A stretch of DNA of 5,250 nucleotides from Thermoleophilaceae bacterium (lineage in GTDB: Bacteria; Actinomycetota; Thermoleophilia; Solirubrobacterales; Thermoleophilaceae): the NCBI GenBank assembly GCA_013695885.1, contig JACCZP010000160.1, positions 1 to 5,250 of the forward strand. The letters are read 5' to 3'. Position numbers and translations under genes: made by a program. Below, piece after piece: positions 1 to 5,250 of the stretch; position 1 is the stretch's first letter; each line of letters opens with the position of its first letter. The notes below the pieces were generated by a model, which was given only the letters and a program-made list of their open reading frames with translations, was not told the DNA's origin and searched no databases.

Positions 1-719
1 CCGTGGCCGCCCTCACCCCGAAGGTCGAGCTCGAGGGCGCGATGGGCGACCAGACCGTCGGCCTCCAGGCCCGGATGATGAGCCAGGCCATGCGCAAGCT
101 CGCCGGCAACCTGAACCGCACCCACACTCTCTGCCTGTTCAGCAACCAGATCCGCGAGAAGGTCGGCGTAATGTTCGGATCGCCAGAGACCCAGCCGGGC
201 GGCCGCGCGCTCAAGTTCTACTCCTCCCAGCGCCTCGACATCCGGCGCATCGAGACGCTCAAGGAGGGGACGGAGGCGGTCGGCAACCGGGTGCGCGTCA
301 AGGTCGTCAAGAACAAGGTCGCCGCCCCCTTCCGTCAGGCCGAGTTCGACATCGAGTTCGGGCAGGGCGTCTCCGCCGAGGGCTGCATCCTCGACCTCGG
401 GCTGGAGCACGGGATCGTGTCGAAGTCGGGCTCGTTCTTCTCGTACGGGGAGGAGCGGCTCGGCCAGGGACGCAACAACGCCAAGGGCTACCTGCGCGAG
501 CACCCCGACATGGCACGCGCCATCGAGGCCCGCGTCTACGAGGCGGTGGGTATCGCTCGTGGCGAGTCCGCCGAGGGTCTGGCCACTGGTCCGGAGGAGG
601 GGGCCGAGGAGGAGGCCGGCGCCGGGGGGGCGAGCAACGGTGCGACGGCAGTGGTAAGCCCGGTGTCGAACGGCACCCAAGACGTCGTCGCGGGGAGCGC
701 AGACCGCCGCGCGGCCTGA
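1..719 (+). CDS. recA: RecA recombinase, C-terminal part (5' end outside window)
   Basis: RecA is the ATP-dependent strand-exchange protein of homologous recombination and co-protease for LexA in the SOS response. The first complete codon is GTG at 3-5, which is an internal valine (about residue 146 in E. coli numbering) and not a start; bases 1-2 fit the end of the preceding conserved serine codon. Visible parts, counted from that valine: the conserved AALTPK and [15 protein letters not shown] segments (2-36), the FSNQIR strand ending in the conserved NQ (47-51), DNA-binding loop L2 with [13 protein letters not shown] (55-67), [19 protein letters not shown] (71-89), RVKVVKNK (98-105), and the C-terminal domain with GQG and the helix after it (154-184). 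The Walker A region lies upstream of the window. The last 45-50 residues are a low-complexity Ala/Gly/Glu tail with an EEGAEEE patch, longer than the short acidic tail of E. coli RecA and ending in basic DRRAA. Normally Ile or Thr precedes NQ in this motif; here it is Ser, a mild change. Identity is secure. Confidence 0.97.
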   Translation, partial: VAALTPKVELEGAMGDQTVGLQARMMSQAMRKLAGNLNRTHTLCLFSNQIREKVGVMFGSPETQPGGRALKFYSSQRLDIRRIETLKEGTEAVGNRVRVKVVKNKVAAPFRQAEFDIEFGQGVSAEGCILDLGLEHGIVSKSGSFFSYGEERLGQGRNNAKGYLREHPDMARAIEARVYEAVGIARGESAEGLATGPEEGAEEEAGAGGASNGATAVVSPVSNGTQDVVAGSADRRAA

Positions 720-884
720 GAAGGGACTTGTGCGCGGACCTCGGCCGCCCTCCACACCCGGCCTCGGCCTGCCCGAGACCCGCGGCGGACAGGTCGGCGG
801 TAAGACGTAGTCACCCCTTCGAGGCGGAGTCAGCGCCTGGAGGCAGACTTGTCCCCGCGATGCGCCCCGCCCACGGGCGCGTCC

Positions 885-913
885 TTGCGCCTGTGAACCC
901 GCAGGGCTACTCT
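885..913 (+). promoter_or_regulatory. Possible sigma-70-type promoter for rny
   Basis: TTGCGC at 885-890 and TACTCT at 908-913 are separated by 17 bases. The second box fits the TANNNT pattern of actinobacterial -10 elements; the -35 match is only the TTG half. If real, transcription would start near 920 and give rny a leader of roughly 280 nucleotides. This is a weak pattern match in a GC-rich region and could be chance. Confidence 0.25.
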
Positions 914-923
914 TGGCCGATGC

Positions 924-940
924 GCGGCCGTAGCGGTCGC
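924..940 (+). repeat. Short hairpin in the recA-rny gap
   Basis: GCGGCCG, a three-base loop TAG, then CGGTCGC can form a 7-base-pair stem with one G-T wobble. It has no U-tract behind it, so it does not look like an intrinsic terminator. It would lie at the very 5' end of a leader begun at the candidate promoter just upstream. Confidence 0.4.
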
Positions 941-1079
941 CACGAGACGCTTACCGGACCGAAGAGCTTTTGAGCGGGCGTTGAGCCCTAACCCAGAGAA
1001 CCATCGAAACTCGATCGATTGCAAGCTATGGACGAAGAGGAGAGGAGACCGAGGGCACGTCCGTAGGAGTCCTCTGAGT

Positions 1080-1097
1080 CCGTCCTGATCGGGACGG
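1080..1097 (+). repeat. Hairpin in the proposed rny leader
   Basis: CCGTCC at 1080-1085 and GGACGG at 1092-1097 are perfect complements. A T-G wobble can add a seventh pair and leave a GATC tetraloop. It lacks a following U-tract. It is the first of three closely spaced stem-loops in the last 125 bases before the rny start codon. Confidence 0.5.
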
Positions 1098-1117
1098 TCA
1101 CCCGCTCATAGCCGTCT

Positions 1118-1143
1118 GGTGTCTCGTGGTGTCGAGACGCACC
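1118..1143 (+). repeat. Inverted repeat with GGTGTCTC motif upstream of rny
   Basis: GGTGTCTCG at 1118-1126 pairs with CGAGAC (1133-1138) and then ACC (1141-1143). This gives 9 base pairs with a two-base bulge (1139-1140) and a six-base loop TGGTGT. The left arm carries the same octamer as the hairpin after rny (2802-2858), so the two may be related elements. A competing smaller stem, GGTG (1128-1131) with CACC (1140-1143), and a distant pairing with 1192-1199 are also possible, so the region could adopt alternative folds. Confidence 0.5.
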
Positions 1144-1169
1144 GCCTGACGATTTTTCGCATCGGCGAT

Positions 1170-1185
1170 CCCGCGCTAGCGCGGG
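1170..1185 (+). repeat. Perfect 16-base palindrome before rny
   Basis: CCCGCGCTAGCGCGGG is identical to its own reverse complement. As RNA it would form a 6-base-pair GC stem with a CUAG loop; as DNA it could be a site for a dimeric protein. It ends four bases before the rny Shine-Dalgarno, so either form could affect expression of rny. Confidence 0.5.
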
Positions 1186-1203
1186 GGTGGGGAGACACCC
1201 GAC

Positions 1204-2802
1204 ATGGAGATCCTGGTCGCGGCAGTGGTTGCGGCCCTTGTCGCTTCGGCGGCAGCGGCCGTGGCGGTGACCGTGGTTAGTCGACGCCTTCGGCCGGCGG
1301 GGGAAGTGGTGCGGGCGAGCGGCCTTCCCTCGGCCCCGGGTTCGAGCGCGGTAGACGGCGAGAACGGGGCCTCGGCCGCGGTGGCGCCCGAGCGGGTCCC
1401 TGCCGGCGCAGCGGTCTCGCGCCGCGACCCCGACGGTGCGACGGCCCGCCCTCCCACCACGCCGGCCGGCCAGGGCCAGGACGCCGAGCTCCGCGAGCGC
1501 CGCGCCGAGATCGCCCGCACCGAGGAGCGGTTGCTCGGCCGGGAGAAGTCGCTCGACGTCCGAATCGCCGACCTGGCCCGCCGCGAGGAATCGCTCGACG
1601 ACCGCGGGCGAAACCTCGACCGCACGGGCGAGGAGCTCAAGACCGGCAAGCAGCGGCAGCTTCGCGAGCTCGAGCGGGTGGCGGGCCTGTCCACCGGCCA
1701 GGCGCGCCAGATCCTGCTCGCCGAGCTCCAGGAGGAGCTCAAGCACGACTCGGCCCGCCTCATCCGCCAGACCGAGGAGACCACCCGCCGCGAGGCCGAG
1801 CGCCGCTCGCGCAACATCCTCGCGACCTGCATGCAGCGCGTCGCGGGCAGCCACTCGGTGGAGACCACGGTCTCGGTCGTCTCGCTCGAGTCCGACGACC
1901 TGAAGGGCCGGATCATCGGCCGCGAGGGGCGGAACATCCGCGCCCTCGAGACCGTCACGGGGATCGACTTCATCGTCGACGACACCCCATCCGCGGTCGT
2001 CCTGTCCGGGTTCGACGGCGTGCGTCGCGAGGTGGCTCGACTCACGCTCGAGAAGCTGCTCGAGGACGGGCGCATCCACCCGGCGCGCATCGAGGAGGCC
2101 TTCGAGCAGTCCCGCTCGGAGCTCGACGCGCGCATCCTCGAGATCGGTGAGGGGGCGGTGTTCGAGGCCGGGCTCGGCAGCGTGCACGCCGAGCTCGCCC
2201 GGCTGCTCGGGCGCCTTCGCTATCGCACGAGCTACGGCCAGAACGTGCTCGCCCACTCGGTGGAGTGCGCGCACCTGGCCGGCCTGCTGGCCGACGAGCT
2301 CGGGGTCGGGTCGAAGACCGCCCGCCGGGCCGCCCTGCTGCACGACATCGGCAAGGCGGTCTCCCACGAGATCGAGGGCCCGCACGCGCTCGTCGGGGCG
2401 CGCCTCGTACGCCGCTACGAGGAGTCCGAGGCCGTGGCCCACGCGGTCGAGGCCCACCACAACGAGGTGGAGCCGCAGACCGTCGAGGCCGTGATAATCC
2501 AGGTGGTCGACGCCCTCTCCGGTGCCCGGCCCGGAGCGCGCGGGGACTCGCTCGAGCAGTACGTGCAGCGCCTCCAGGAGCTCGAGCGCGTGGCCACCCG
2601 CCGACCTGGCGTCGAGAAGGTGTACGCCATGCACGCCGGCCGCGAGGTGCGCGTGATCGTCTCCCCGAAGGATGTGGATGACGACACCGCCACCCTGCTC
2701 TCCCACCAGATCGCCCGCGACGTCGAACGCGAGCTCGAGTACCCCGGGCAGGTGAAGGTGACCGTCATCAGGGAGAGCCGCGCGACGGACTACGCGAAGT
2801 AG
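1204..2802 (+). CDS. rny: Ribonuclease Y, membrane-anchored endoribonuclease
   Basis: RNase Y cleaves single-stranded mRNA inside the message and starts bulk RNA decay at the inner face of the membrane; in the family the HD domain is the catalytic centre. The protein has 532 residues, close to the usual size of about 520. Order: a transmembrane helix at about residues 3-25; an Ala/Pro/Gly-rich, probably disordered linker (about 35-92); a charged coiled coil (about 93-205); a KH RNA-binding domain with GRIIGREGRNIRALE at 235-249; then the family block SYGQNVLAHSVE (343-354), the HD pair His380-Asp381 in LLHDIGKAV, His418-His419, and Asp436 in VVDALSGARPGAR. It ends with the typical YPGQVKVTVIRE and a final DYAK. 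The ATG start has GGGGAG nine bases upstream and places the membrane helix at the N-terminus. The linker replaces part of the coiled coil that normally follows the anchor directly. It lies 484 bases after recA and 95 before miaB. Confidence 0.97.
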   Translation: MEILVAAVVAALVASAAAAVAVTVVSRRLRPAGEVVRASGLPSAPGSSAVDGENGASAAVAPERVPAGAAVSRRDPDGATARPPTTPAGQGQDAELRERRAEIARTEERLLGREKSLDVRIADLARREESLDDRGRNLDRTGEELKTGKQRQLRELERVAGLSTGQARQILLAELQEELKHDSARLIRQTEETTRREAERRSRNILATCMQRVAGSHSVETTVSVVSLESDDLKGRIIGREGRNIRALETVTGIDFIVDDTPSAVVLSGFDGVRREVARLTLEKLLEDGRIHPARIEEAFEQSRSELDARILEIGEGAVFEAGLGSVHAELARLLGRLRYRTSYGQNVLAHSVECAHLAGLLADELGVGSKTARRAALLHDIGKAVSHEIEGPHALVGARLVRRYEESEAVAHAVEAHHNEVEPQTVEAVIIQVVDALSGARPGARGDSLEQYVQRLQELERVATRRPGVEKVYAMHAGREVRVIVSPKDVDDDTATLLSHQIARDVERELEYPGQVKVTVIRESRATDYAK

Positions 2803-2858
2803 GGCTTCGGTGTCTCTCTTGCCCGCCTCGACGGCGTTCAAGAGAGACACCTTCGCCC
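2802..2858 (+). repeat. Long hairpin / inverted repeat between rny and miaB
   Basis: GGTGTCTCTCTTG at 2809-2821 and CAAGAGAGACACC at 2839-2851 are perfect 13-base complements. Outside them GGGC (2802-2805) pairs with GCCC (2855-2858) across a symmetric TTC/TTC internal loop, and inside them CGCC (2824-2827) pairs with GGCG (2833-2836). In all about 21 base pairs form in 57 bases, beginning on the last base of the rny stop codon. No U-tract follows, so a classical intrinsic terminator is unlikely. It could be a Rho-assisted or partial terminator, a 3'-end stabiliser or processing site in an rny-miaB transcript, or a copy of a dispersed palindromic repeat. The structure is certain as sequence; its role is unknown. 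Confidence 0.8.
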
Positions 2859-2897
2859 AGCCCGGGAGGGGTCGTCCGGCATTACCCTTCCCGTCCC

Positions 2898-4223
2898 GTG
2901 AAGCGCTACCACCTCACCACCTTCGGGTGCCAGATGAACGAGCACGACTCCGAGCGGATGAAGGGCATGCTCGACTCGCTCGGGTACGCCGAGGTCGAGC
3001 GCCGCGACGACGCCGACCTGATCCTCTTCAACACGTGCTCGATCCGGGAGTCGGCCGACAACCGGTTCGTCGGCCACCTGGGTGAGGCCAAGCGGCTGAA
3101 AGCCGAGGACCCCGAGCGGGTGGTGGGGGTCGGTGGCTGCTGGTCGCAGTCCGTGAAGGAGAAGGTGTTCGAGCGGTTCCCGTTCGTAGACGTGGCCTTC
3201 GGCCCCGGGCAGATCCCGAAGCTGGCAGAGTTCCTCACCAGCGATTCGCTGACCGCCCAGGGCTATTTCGAGTTCGAGTCCTTCCCCGGGCACCTGCCGC
3301 CCAAGCGCGCCCGCGCCTTCCAGGGTTGGGTCCAGATCTCGGTGGGCTGCAACTGCGTCTGCTCCTACTGCATCGTGCCGTCCACGCGCGGGCGCGAGGT
3401 CTCGCGCCCGGCCGGCGACCTCGTGGCCGAGGTCGAGCGCCTGGCCGCGGACGGCGTGCGCGAGGTCACCCTCCTCGGTCAGAACGTGAACGCCTACGGG
3501 CGTGACCTGCCCCGCGGGTCGAAGGTCACGTTCGCCGAGCTGCTCGGGATGGTCGACGCGGTGGAGGGCGTAGAACGGCTTCGCTATACGAGCCCCCATC
3601 CCAAGGACATGCGTGAGGACGTGGTCCGCGCCCACGCCGAGCTGTCCTCGCTGTGCGAGCACATCCACCTGCCGCTCCAGTCCGGCTCCACCCGGGTGCT
3701 GAAGGCCATGCGCCGCACCTACGACCGCGGCCGCTACCTCGACCGTGTCGCCCTCATCCGCGAGCTCGTGCCCGACTGCGCGATCACCACGGACATCATC
3801 GTCGGCTTCCCGGGCGAGACCGAGGCGGAGTTCGAGGAGACCCTCGAGGTGGTCGAGGAGGTGCGCTACGACTCGGCGTTCACGTTCGTCTTCTCGCCGC
3901 GCCGCGGGACCGAGGCCGCCGACCTCCCCGACCAGCTTTCCCATCCGGTGAAGCGCGAGCGGATGGAGCGACTGGTCGAGGCGGTGCAGCGACGCGCTCA
4001 CGAGCGCTCCCAGCGCTTCGTCGGCCGTACCGTCGAGGTGCTCGTGGAGGGACCATCGCGCACCGACGCGTCGAGGCTCCGCGGGCGCACGCGCCACAAC
4101 AAGGCGGTCAACTTCGAGGGGGCGGCCGAGCCGGGCGAGCTCACGCTCGTGGACGTGGCGAGCGCGACCAGCCAGACTCTTGCCGGCGTCCAGCACGCCG
4201 GGCGCACGCTCGCGGCCGCCTGA
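2898..4223 (+). CDS. miaB: tRNA-2-methylthio-N6-dimethylallyladenosine synthase MiaB
   Basis: MiaB is a radical-SAM methylthiotransferase that converts i6A37 of tRNA to ms2i6A37, using two iron-sulfur clusters and S-adenosylmethionine. The 441 residues match the family's usual size. The N-terminal domain carries the auxiliary-cluster cysteines Cys11 (TFGCQMNEHDSE), Cys47 (NTCSIRE) and Cys81 (GGCWSQ). The radical-SAM motif CxxxCxxC is Cys151-Cys155-Cys158, followed by PSTRGREVSR and GQNVNAYG (194-201). Further family blocks are HLPLQSGS (257-264), TDIIVGFPGET (298-308) and a C-terminal TRAM domain (about 373-441) with RTRHNKAVNF. YHLTTFGCQMN fits the normal N-terminus, and no in-frame start exists between 2853 and 2897, so GTG at 2898 is the start. 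It lacks a close Shine-Dalgarno; the only purine-rich run, GGGAGGGG (2864-2871), is 26 bases away. The usual SPRPGT reads SPRRGT here. miaA, for the preceding pathway step, follows 23 bases downstream. Confidence 0.97.
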   Translation: MKRYHLTTFGCQMNEHDSERMKGMLDSLGYAEVERRDDADLILFNTCSIRESADNRFVGHLGEAKRLKAEDPERVVGVGGCWSQSVKEKVFERFPFVDVAFGPGQIPKLAEFLTSDSLTAQGYFEFESFPGHLPPKRARAFQGWVQISVGCNCVCSYCIVPSTRGREVSRPAGDLVAEVERLAADGVREVTLLGQNVNAYGRDLPRGSKVTFAELLGMVDAVEGVERLRYTSPHPKDMREDVVRAHAELSSLCEHIHLPLQSGSTRVLKAMRRTYDRGRYLDRVALIRELVPDCAITTDIIVGFPGETEAEFEETLEVVEEVRYDSAFTFVFSPRRGTEAADLPDQLSHPVKRERMERLVEAVQRRAHERSQRFVGRTVEVLVEGPSRTDASRLRGRTRHNKAVNFEGAAEPGELTLVDVASATSQTLAGVQHAGRTLAAA

Positions 4224-4257
4224 GCCCGGCAGGGGGCACCCCGCCGGTGAGCCGGGC
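4224..4257 (+). repeat. GC-rich hairpin spanning the miaB-miaA junction
   Basis: GCCCGGC at 4224-4230, directly after the miaB stop codon, is perfectly complementary to GCCGGGC at 4251-4257. Inside it GGGG (4232-4235) can pair with CCCC (4239-4242). The structure encloses AGGGGG (4231-4236) and the GTG at 4247, the proposed ribosome binding site and start of miaA. A ribosome finishing miaB would melt it, which would couple miaA translation to miaB; this is inference. There is no U-tract, so a terminator is unlikely. Confidence 0.4.
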
Positions 4258-5250
4258 GAGGGAGCCCGCACTCGGAGAGCGTCCGCCGTTGACCGGAGCG
4301 GGCGGGCCCGATGAACGCGCCCCCGAGGTGATCGCCGTCTTCGGGCCCACCTCGGTGGGCAAGACCGAGGTGGCGCTCGCCCTCGCCGAACGGCTGCGTG
4401 GGCGCGGCGAGGATCCCGTCGCGATCTCGGCGGACGCCCTTCAGGTCTATCGCGGGCTCGAGATCCTCACCGGCGCGCCCACCGAGGAGGAGCAGGCGCG
4501 GCTCGAGCACCGGCTCGTCGGCTTCCTCCCGGTGAGCGCGGCTTTCTCGGTCGGCGAGTACATGCCGCTAGCCCACCGAGAGGTCGACCGCGCCCTCGCC
4601 GCCGGCCGGCGTCCGATCGTGGTGGGCGGTACCGGCCTCTACCTTCGCGCGGCCCTCAGCGACCTGAGCCTGCGGCCGCCTCCCGAGCCGGGCGTGCGCG
4701 AGCGCCTCGAGGCCGAGGCGAGCACGCGCGGCGTGCGGTCACTGCACGAGGAGCTGACGAACCGCGACCCCCAGGCCGCCCGGCGCATCGAGCCCTCCGA
4801 TCGCTCGCGCGTGGTGCGCGCACTCGAGCTGCTCGAGGCCGCCGAGCACCCCGCGGCCACGCCCGCACGTCCCGAGCGCTCCGAGCTCTGGGCCGGCGAT
4901 GTCCGGCGCCCCACGCTGCTCGCCGGTCTGGTGCGCGAGCGCGAGGATCTCTACCGCCGGATAGAGGCGCGCGTGGAGGCGATGGTGGCCGCCGGCGCGC
5001 CGGCGGAGGCGCGGGCGGCAATCGACGCCTCGGTCACCGCTCGTCAGGCACTCGGGTTCGAGGAGCTCGGCCGCGGCGACGTCGAGGCCCTCAAGCGCAG
5101 CACGCGGCGCCTCGCCAAGCGCCAGCTCACGTGGATGCGCAAGCTCGCGAACGTGCTTGCGATCGACCTGACCTCCACCTCCCCCGAGCAGGCGGCGGCG
5201 GAGATCCTGCGCCACACCGACGTTGCCTATAGTGCGCGCCCGCCCATGGC
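4247..5250 (+). CDS. miaA: tRNA dimethylallyltransferase MiaA (3' end outside window)
   Basis: MiaA transfers a dimethylallyl group from DMAPP to N6 of A37 in tRNAs reading UNN codons, supplying the substrate of MiaB. The frame stays open to the window edge. Counting from GTG 4247: P-loop GPTSVGKT (33-40), SADALQVYRG (61-70) with the conserved Asp63, FSVGEY (100-105), IVVGGTGLYLRA (124-135), RVVRALELLE (188-197), TARQALGF (264-271) and the C-terminal tRNA-binding signature LAKRQLTWMRK (289-299). About 334 codons are present; since the family is usually 300-320 residues, the stop probably lies just outside. The start is uncertain. GTG 4247 has AGGGGG ten bases upstream; TTG 4289 has GGAGAG nine bases upstream; GTG 4328 sits right at the first strand with no Shine-Dalgarno. 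The longer N-terminus would be a disordered, non-conserved stretch of about 27 residues. DSxQ reads DALQ, GTAKP reads LTGAP and HHL reads HRL, so several common MiaA positions differ while the P-loop, Asp63 and the C-terminal Arg are kept. Confidence 0.93.
   Translation, partial: MSRAREPALGERPPLTGAGGPDERAPEVIAVFGPTSVGKTEVALALAERLRGRGEDPVAISADALQVYRGLEILTGAPTEEEQARLEHRLVGFLPVSAAFSVGEYMPLAHREVDRALAAGRRPIVVGGTGLYLRAALSDLSLRPPPEPGVRERLEAEASTRGVRSLHEELTNRDPQAARRIEPSDRSRVVRALELLEAAEHPAATPARPERSELWAGDVRRPTLLAGLVREREDLYRRIEARVEAMVAAGAPAEARAAIDASVTARQALGFEELGRGDVEALKRSTRRLAKRQLTWMRKLANVLAIDLTSTSPEQAAAEILRHTDVAYSARPPM

Larger units (their letters stand above)
1118..1199 (+). promoter_or_regulatory. Possible RBS-sequestering leader structure of rny
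   Basis: GGTGTCTC at 1118-1125 is exactly complementary to GAGACACC at 1192-1199. The latter overlaps the rny Shine-Dalgarno, GGGGAG at 1189-1194, which ends nine bases before the ATG. Pairing these segments would loop out the hairpin at 1170-1185 and hide part of the ribosome binding site. It is incompatible with the local hairpin at 1118-1143, so two exclusive folds exist. The complementarity is seen directly; a switch function is inference. Confidence 0.35.
720..1203. other. Intergenic region recA-rny, no convincing gene
   Basis: These 484 bases separate recA from rny. I find no reading frame with a ribosome binding site and protein-like composition, no tRNA cloverleaf and no recognisable remnant of recX, the gene that often follows recA. 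The segment 961-1020 is only about 52% G+C, against roughly 70-80% in the neighbouring coding DNA, which fits regulatory or untranslated sequence. It holds a possible promoter (885-913), hairpins at 924-940, 1080-1097, 1118-1143 and 1170-1185, a purine-rich run at 1031-1048, and the rny ribosome binding site at its end. No intrinsic terminator with a clear U-tract is seen behind recA; weak GC stems such as 763-777 lack one. Confidence 0.7.

Noticed and set aside
891..967. GTGAACCCGC and ACCGGACCGAAG, superficially like parts of a bacterial SRP RNA
   Set aside because: The invariant GGAAGGAAGCAGCC-type loop is missing and the two arms do not pair as in SRP RNA.
949..971. TTTT run at 968-971 with a possible stem before it, as a recA terminator
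   Set aside because: The stem is only three to four weak pairs and the U-run is interrupted at once by GAGC.
728..973. 81-codon frame on the + strand in the recA-rny gap
   Set aside because: It starts at TTG with no Shine-Dalgarno, its composition is Arg/Pro/Ser-rich without structure, and it shows no RecX-like pattern.
970..986. TTGAGC direct repeats 11 bases apart, as a possible operator
   Set aside because: Two hexamers one helical turn apart occur easily by chance; there is no symmetry and no nearby -10 element at proper spacing.
1028..1066. 12-residue frame (MDEEERRPRARP) that could be a leader peptide for rny
   Set aside because: No ribosome binding site precedes the ATG, and a frame this short is expected by chance in a purine-rich run.
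1119..1157. Hairpin followed by TTTTT at 1153-1157 as an intrinsic terminator ahead of rny
   Set aside because: The T-run is 12 or more bases from the stem, too far for standard intrinsic termination; the shorter alternative stem 1128-1143 is also nine bases away.
988..2850. Long open frame of 620 codons on the - strand opposite rny (and a second one at 1176-2135)
   Set aside because: Such frames are typical shadows in high-GC genes. Their translations show no family motifs, while the + strand encodes a complete RNase Y with all domains and a ribosome binding site.
2838..4271. Open frame of 477 codons on the - strand opposite miaB
   Set aside because: It is a high-GC shadow. The + strand encodes MiaB with all six cluster cysteines and the TRAM domain.
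4311..4331. ATG at 4311 as the miaA start
   Set aside because: It is in a different frame and meets a TGA after six codons.
5228..5250. TATAGT at 5228-5233 and ATG at 5246 as promoter and start of a next gene
   Set aside because: No matching -35 is present, the ATG is in the same open frame as miaA, and the window ends two bases later, so nothing can be supported.

Overview
This window is a stretch of bacterial chromosome carrying four conserved housekeeping genes, all on the + strand: recA (3' part only), rny (ribonuclease Y), miaB and miaA (3' end cut by the window edge). The DNA is very GC-rich, with G or C at most third codon positions. That composition, the recA-rny-miaB-miaA order and protein details such as [13 protein letters not shown] in RecA and SADALQVYRG in MiaA suggest a high-GC actinobacterium, most likely of the class Thermoleophilia (Solirubrobacter/Gaiella relatives). 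This placement is inferred from memory of the families, not from a search.

Layout. Positions 1-719 hold the last 238 codons of RecA. Positions 720-1203 form a 484-base gap without a convincing gene. The second half of this gap is clearly less GC-rich than its flanks and contains several inverted repeats; it looks like the promoter and 5' leader of rny, and no recX gene is seen in it. Positions 1204-2802 encode a full-length RNase Y: N-terminal membrane anchor, unusual Ala/Pro/Gly-rich linker, shortened coiled coil, KH domain and HD domain. A strong long hairpin starts at the rny stop codon (2802-2858). miaB follows (2898-4223, GTG start, no clear Shine-Dalgarno), then miaA after a short GC-rich hairpin spacer (about 4247 to beyond 5250).

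How the genes relate. MiaA adds a dimethylallyl group to A37 of tRNAs that read UNN codons, and MiaB then methylthiolates the product to ms2i6A37, so the last two genes are consecutive steps of one pathway and probably co-transcribed. RNase Y starts mRNA decay at the membrane; RecA does homologous recombination and SOS signalling. The linkage to recA and rny is probably conserved gene order rather than one pathway.

No new multi-gene system is visible. The most interesting non-coding signal is an octamer, GGTGTCTC or its complement GAGACACC, which occurs four times in the window. Two copies are in the rny leader, one overlapping its Shine-Dalgarno, and two lie in the arms of the hairpin just after rny. 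This could mean leader-based control of rny, or copies of a dispersed palindromic repeat.
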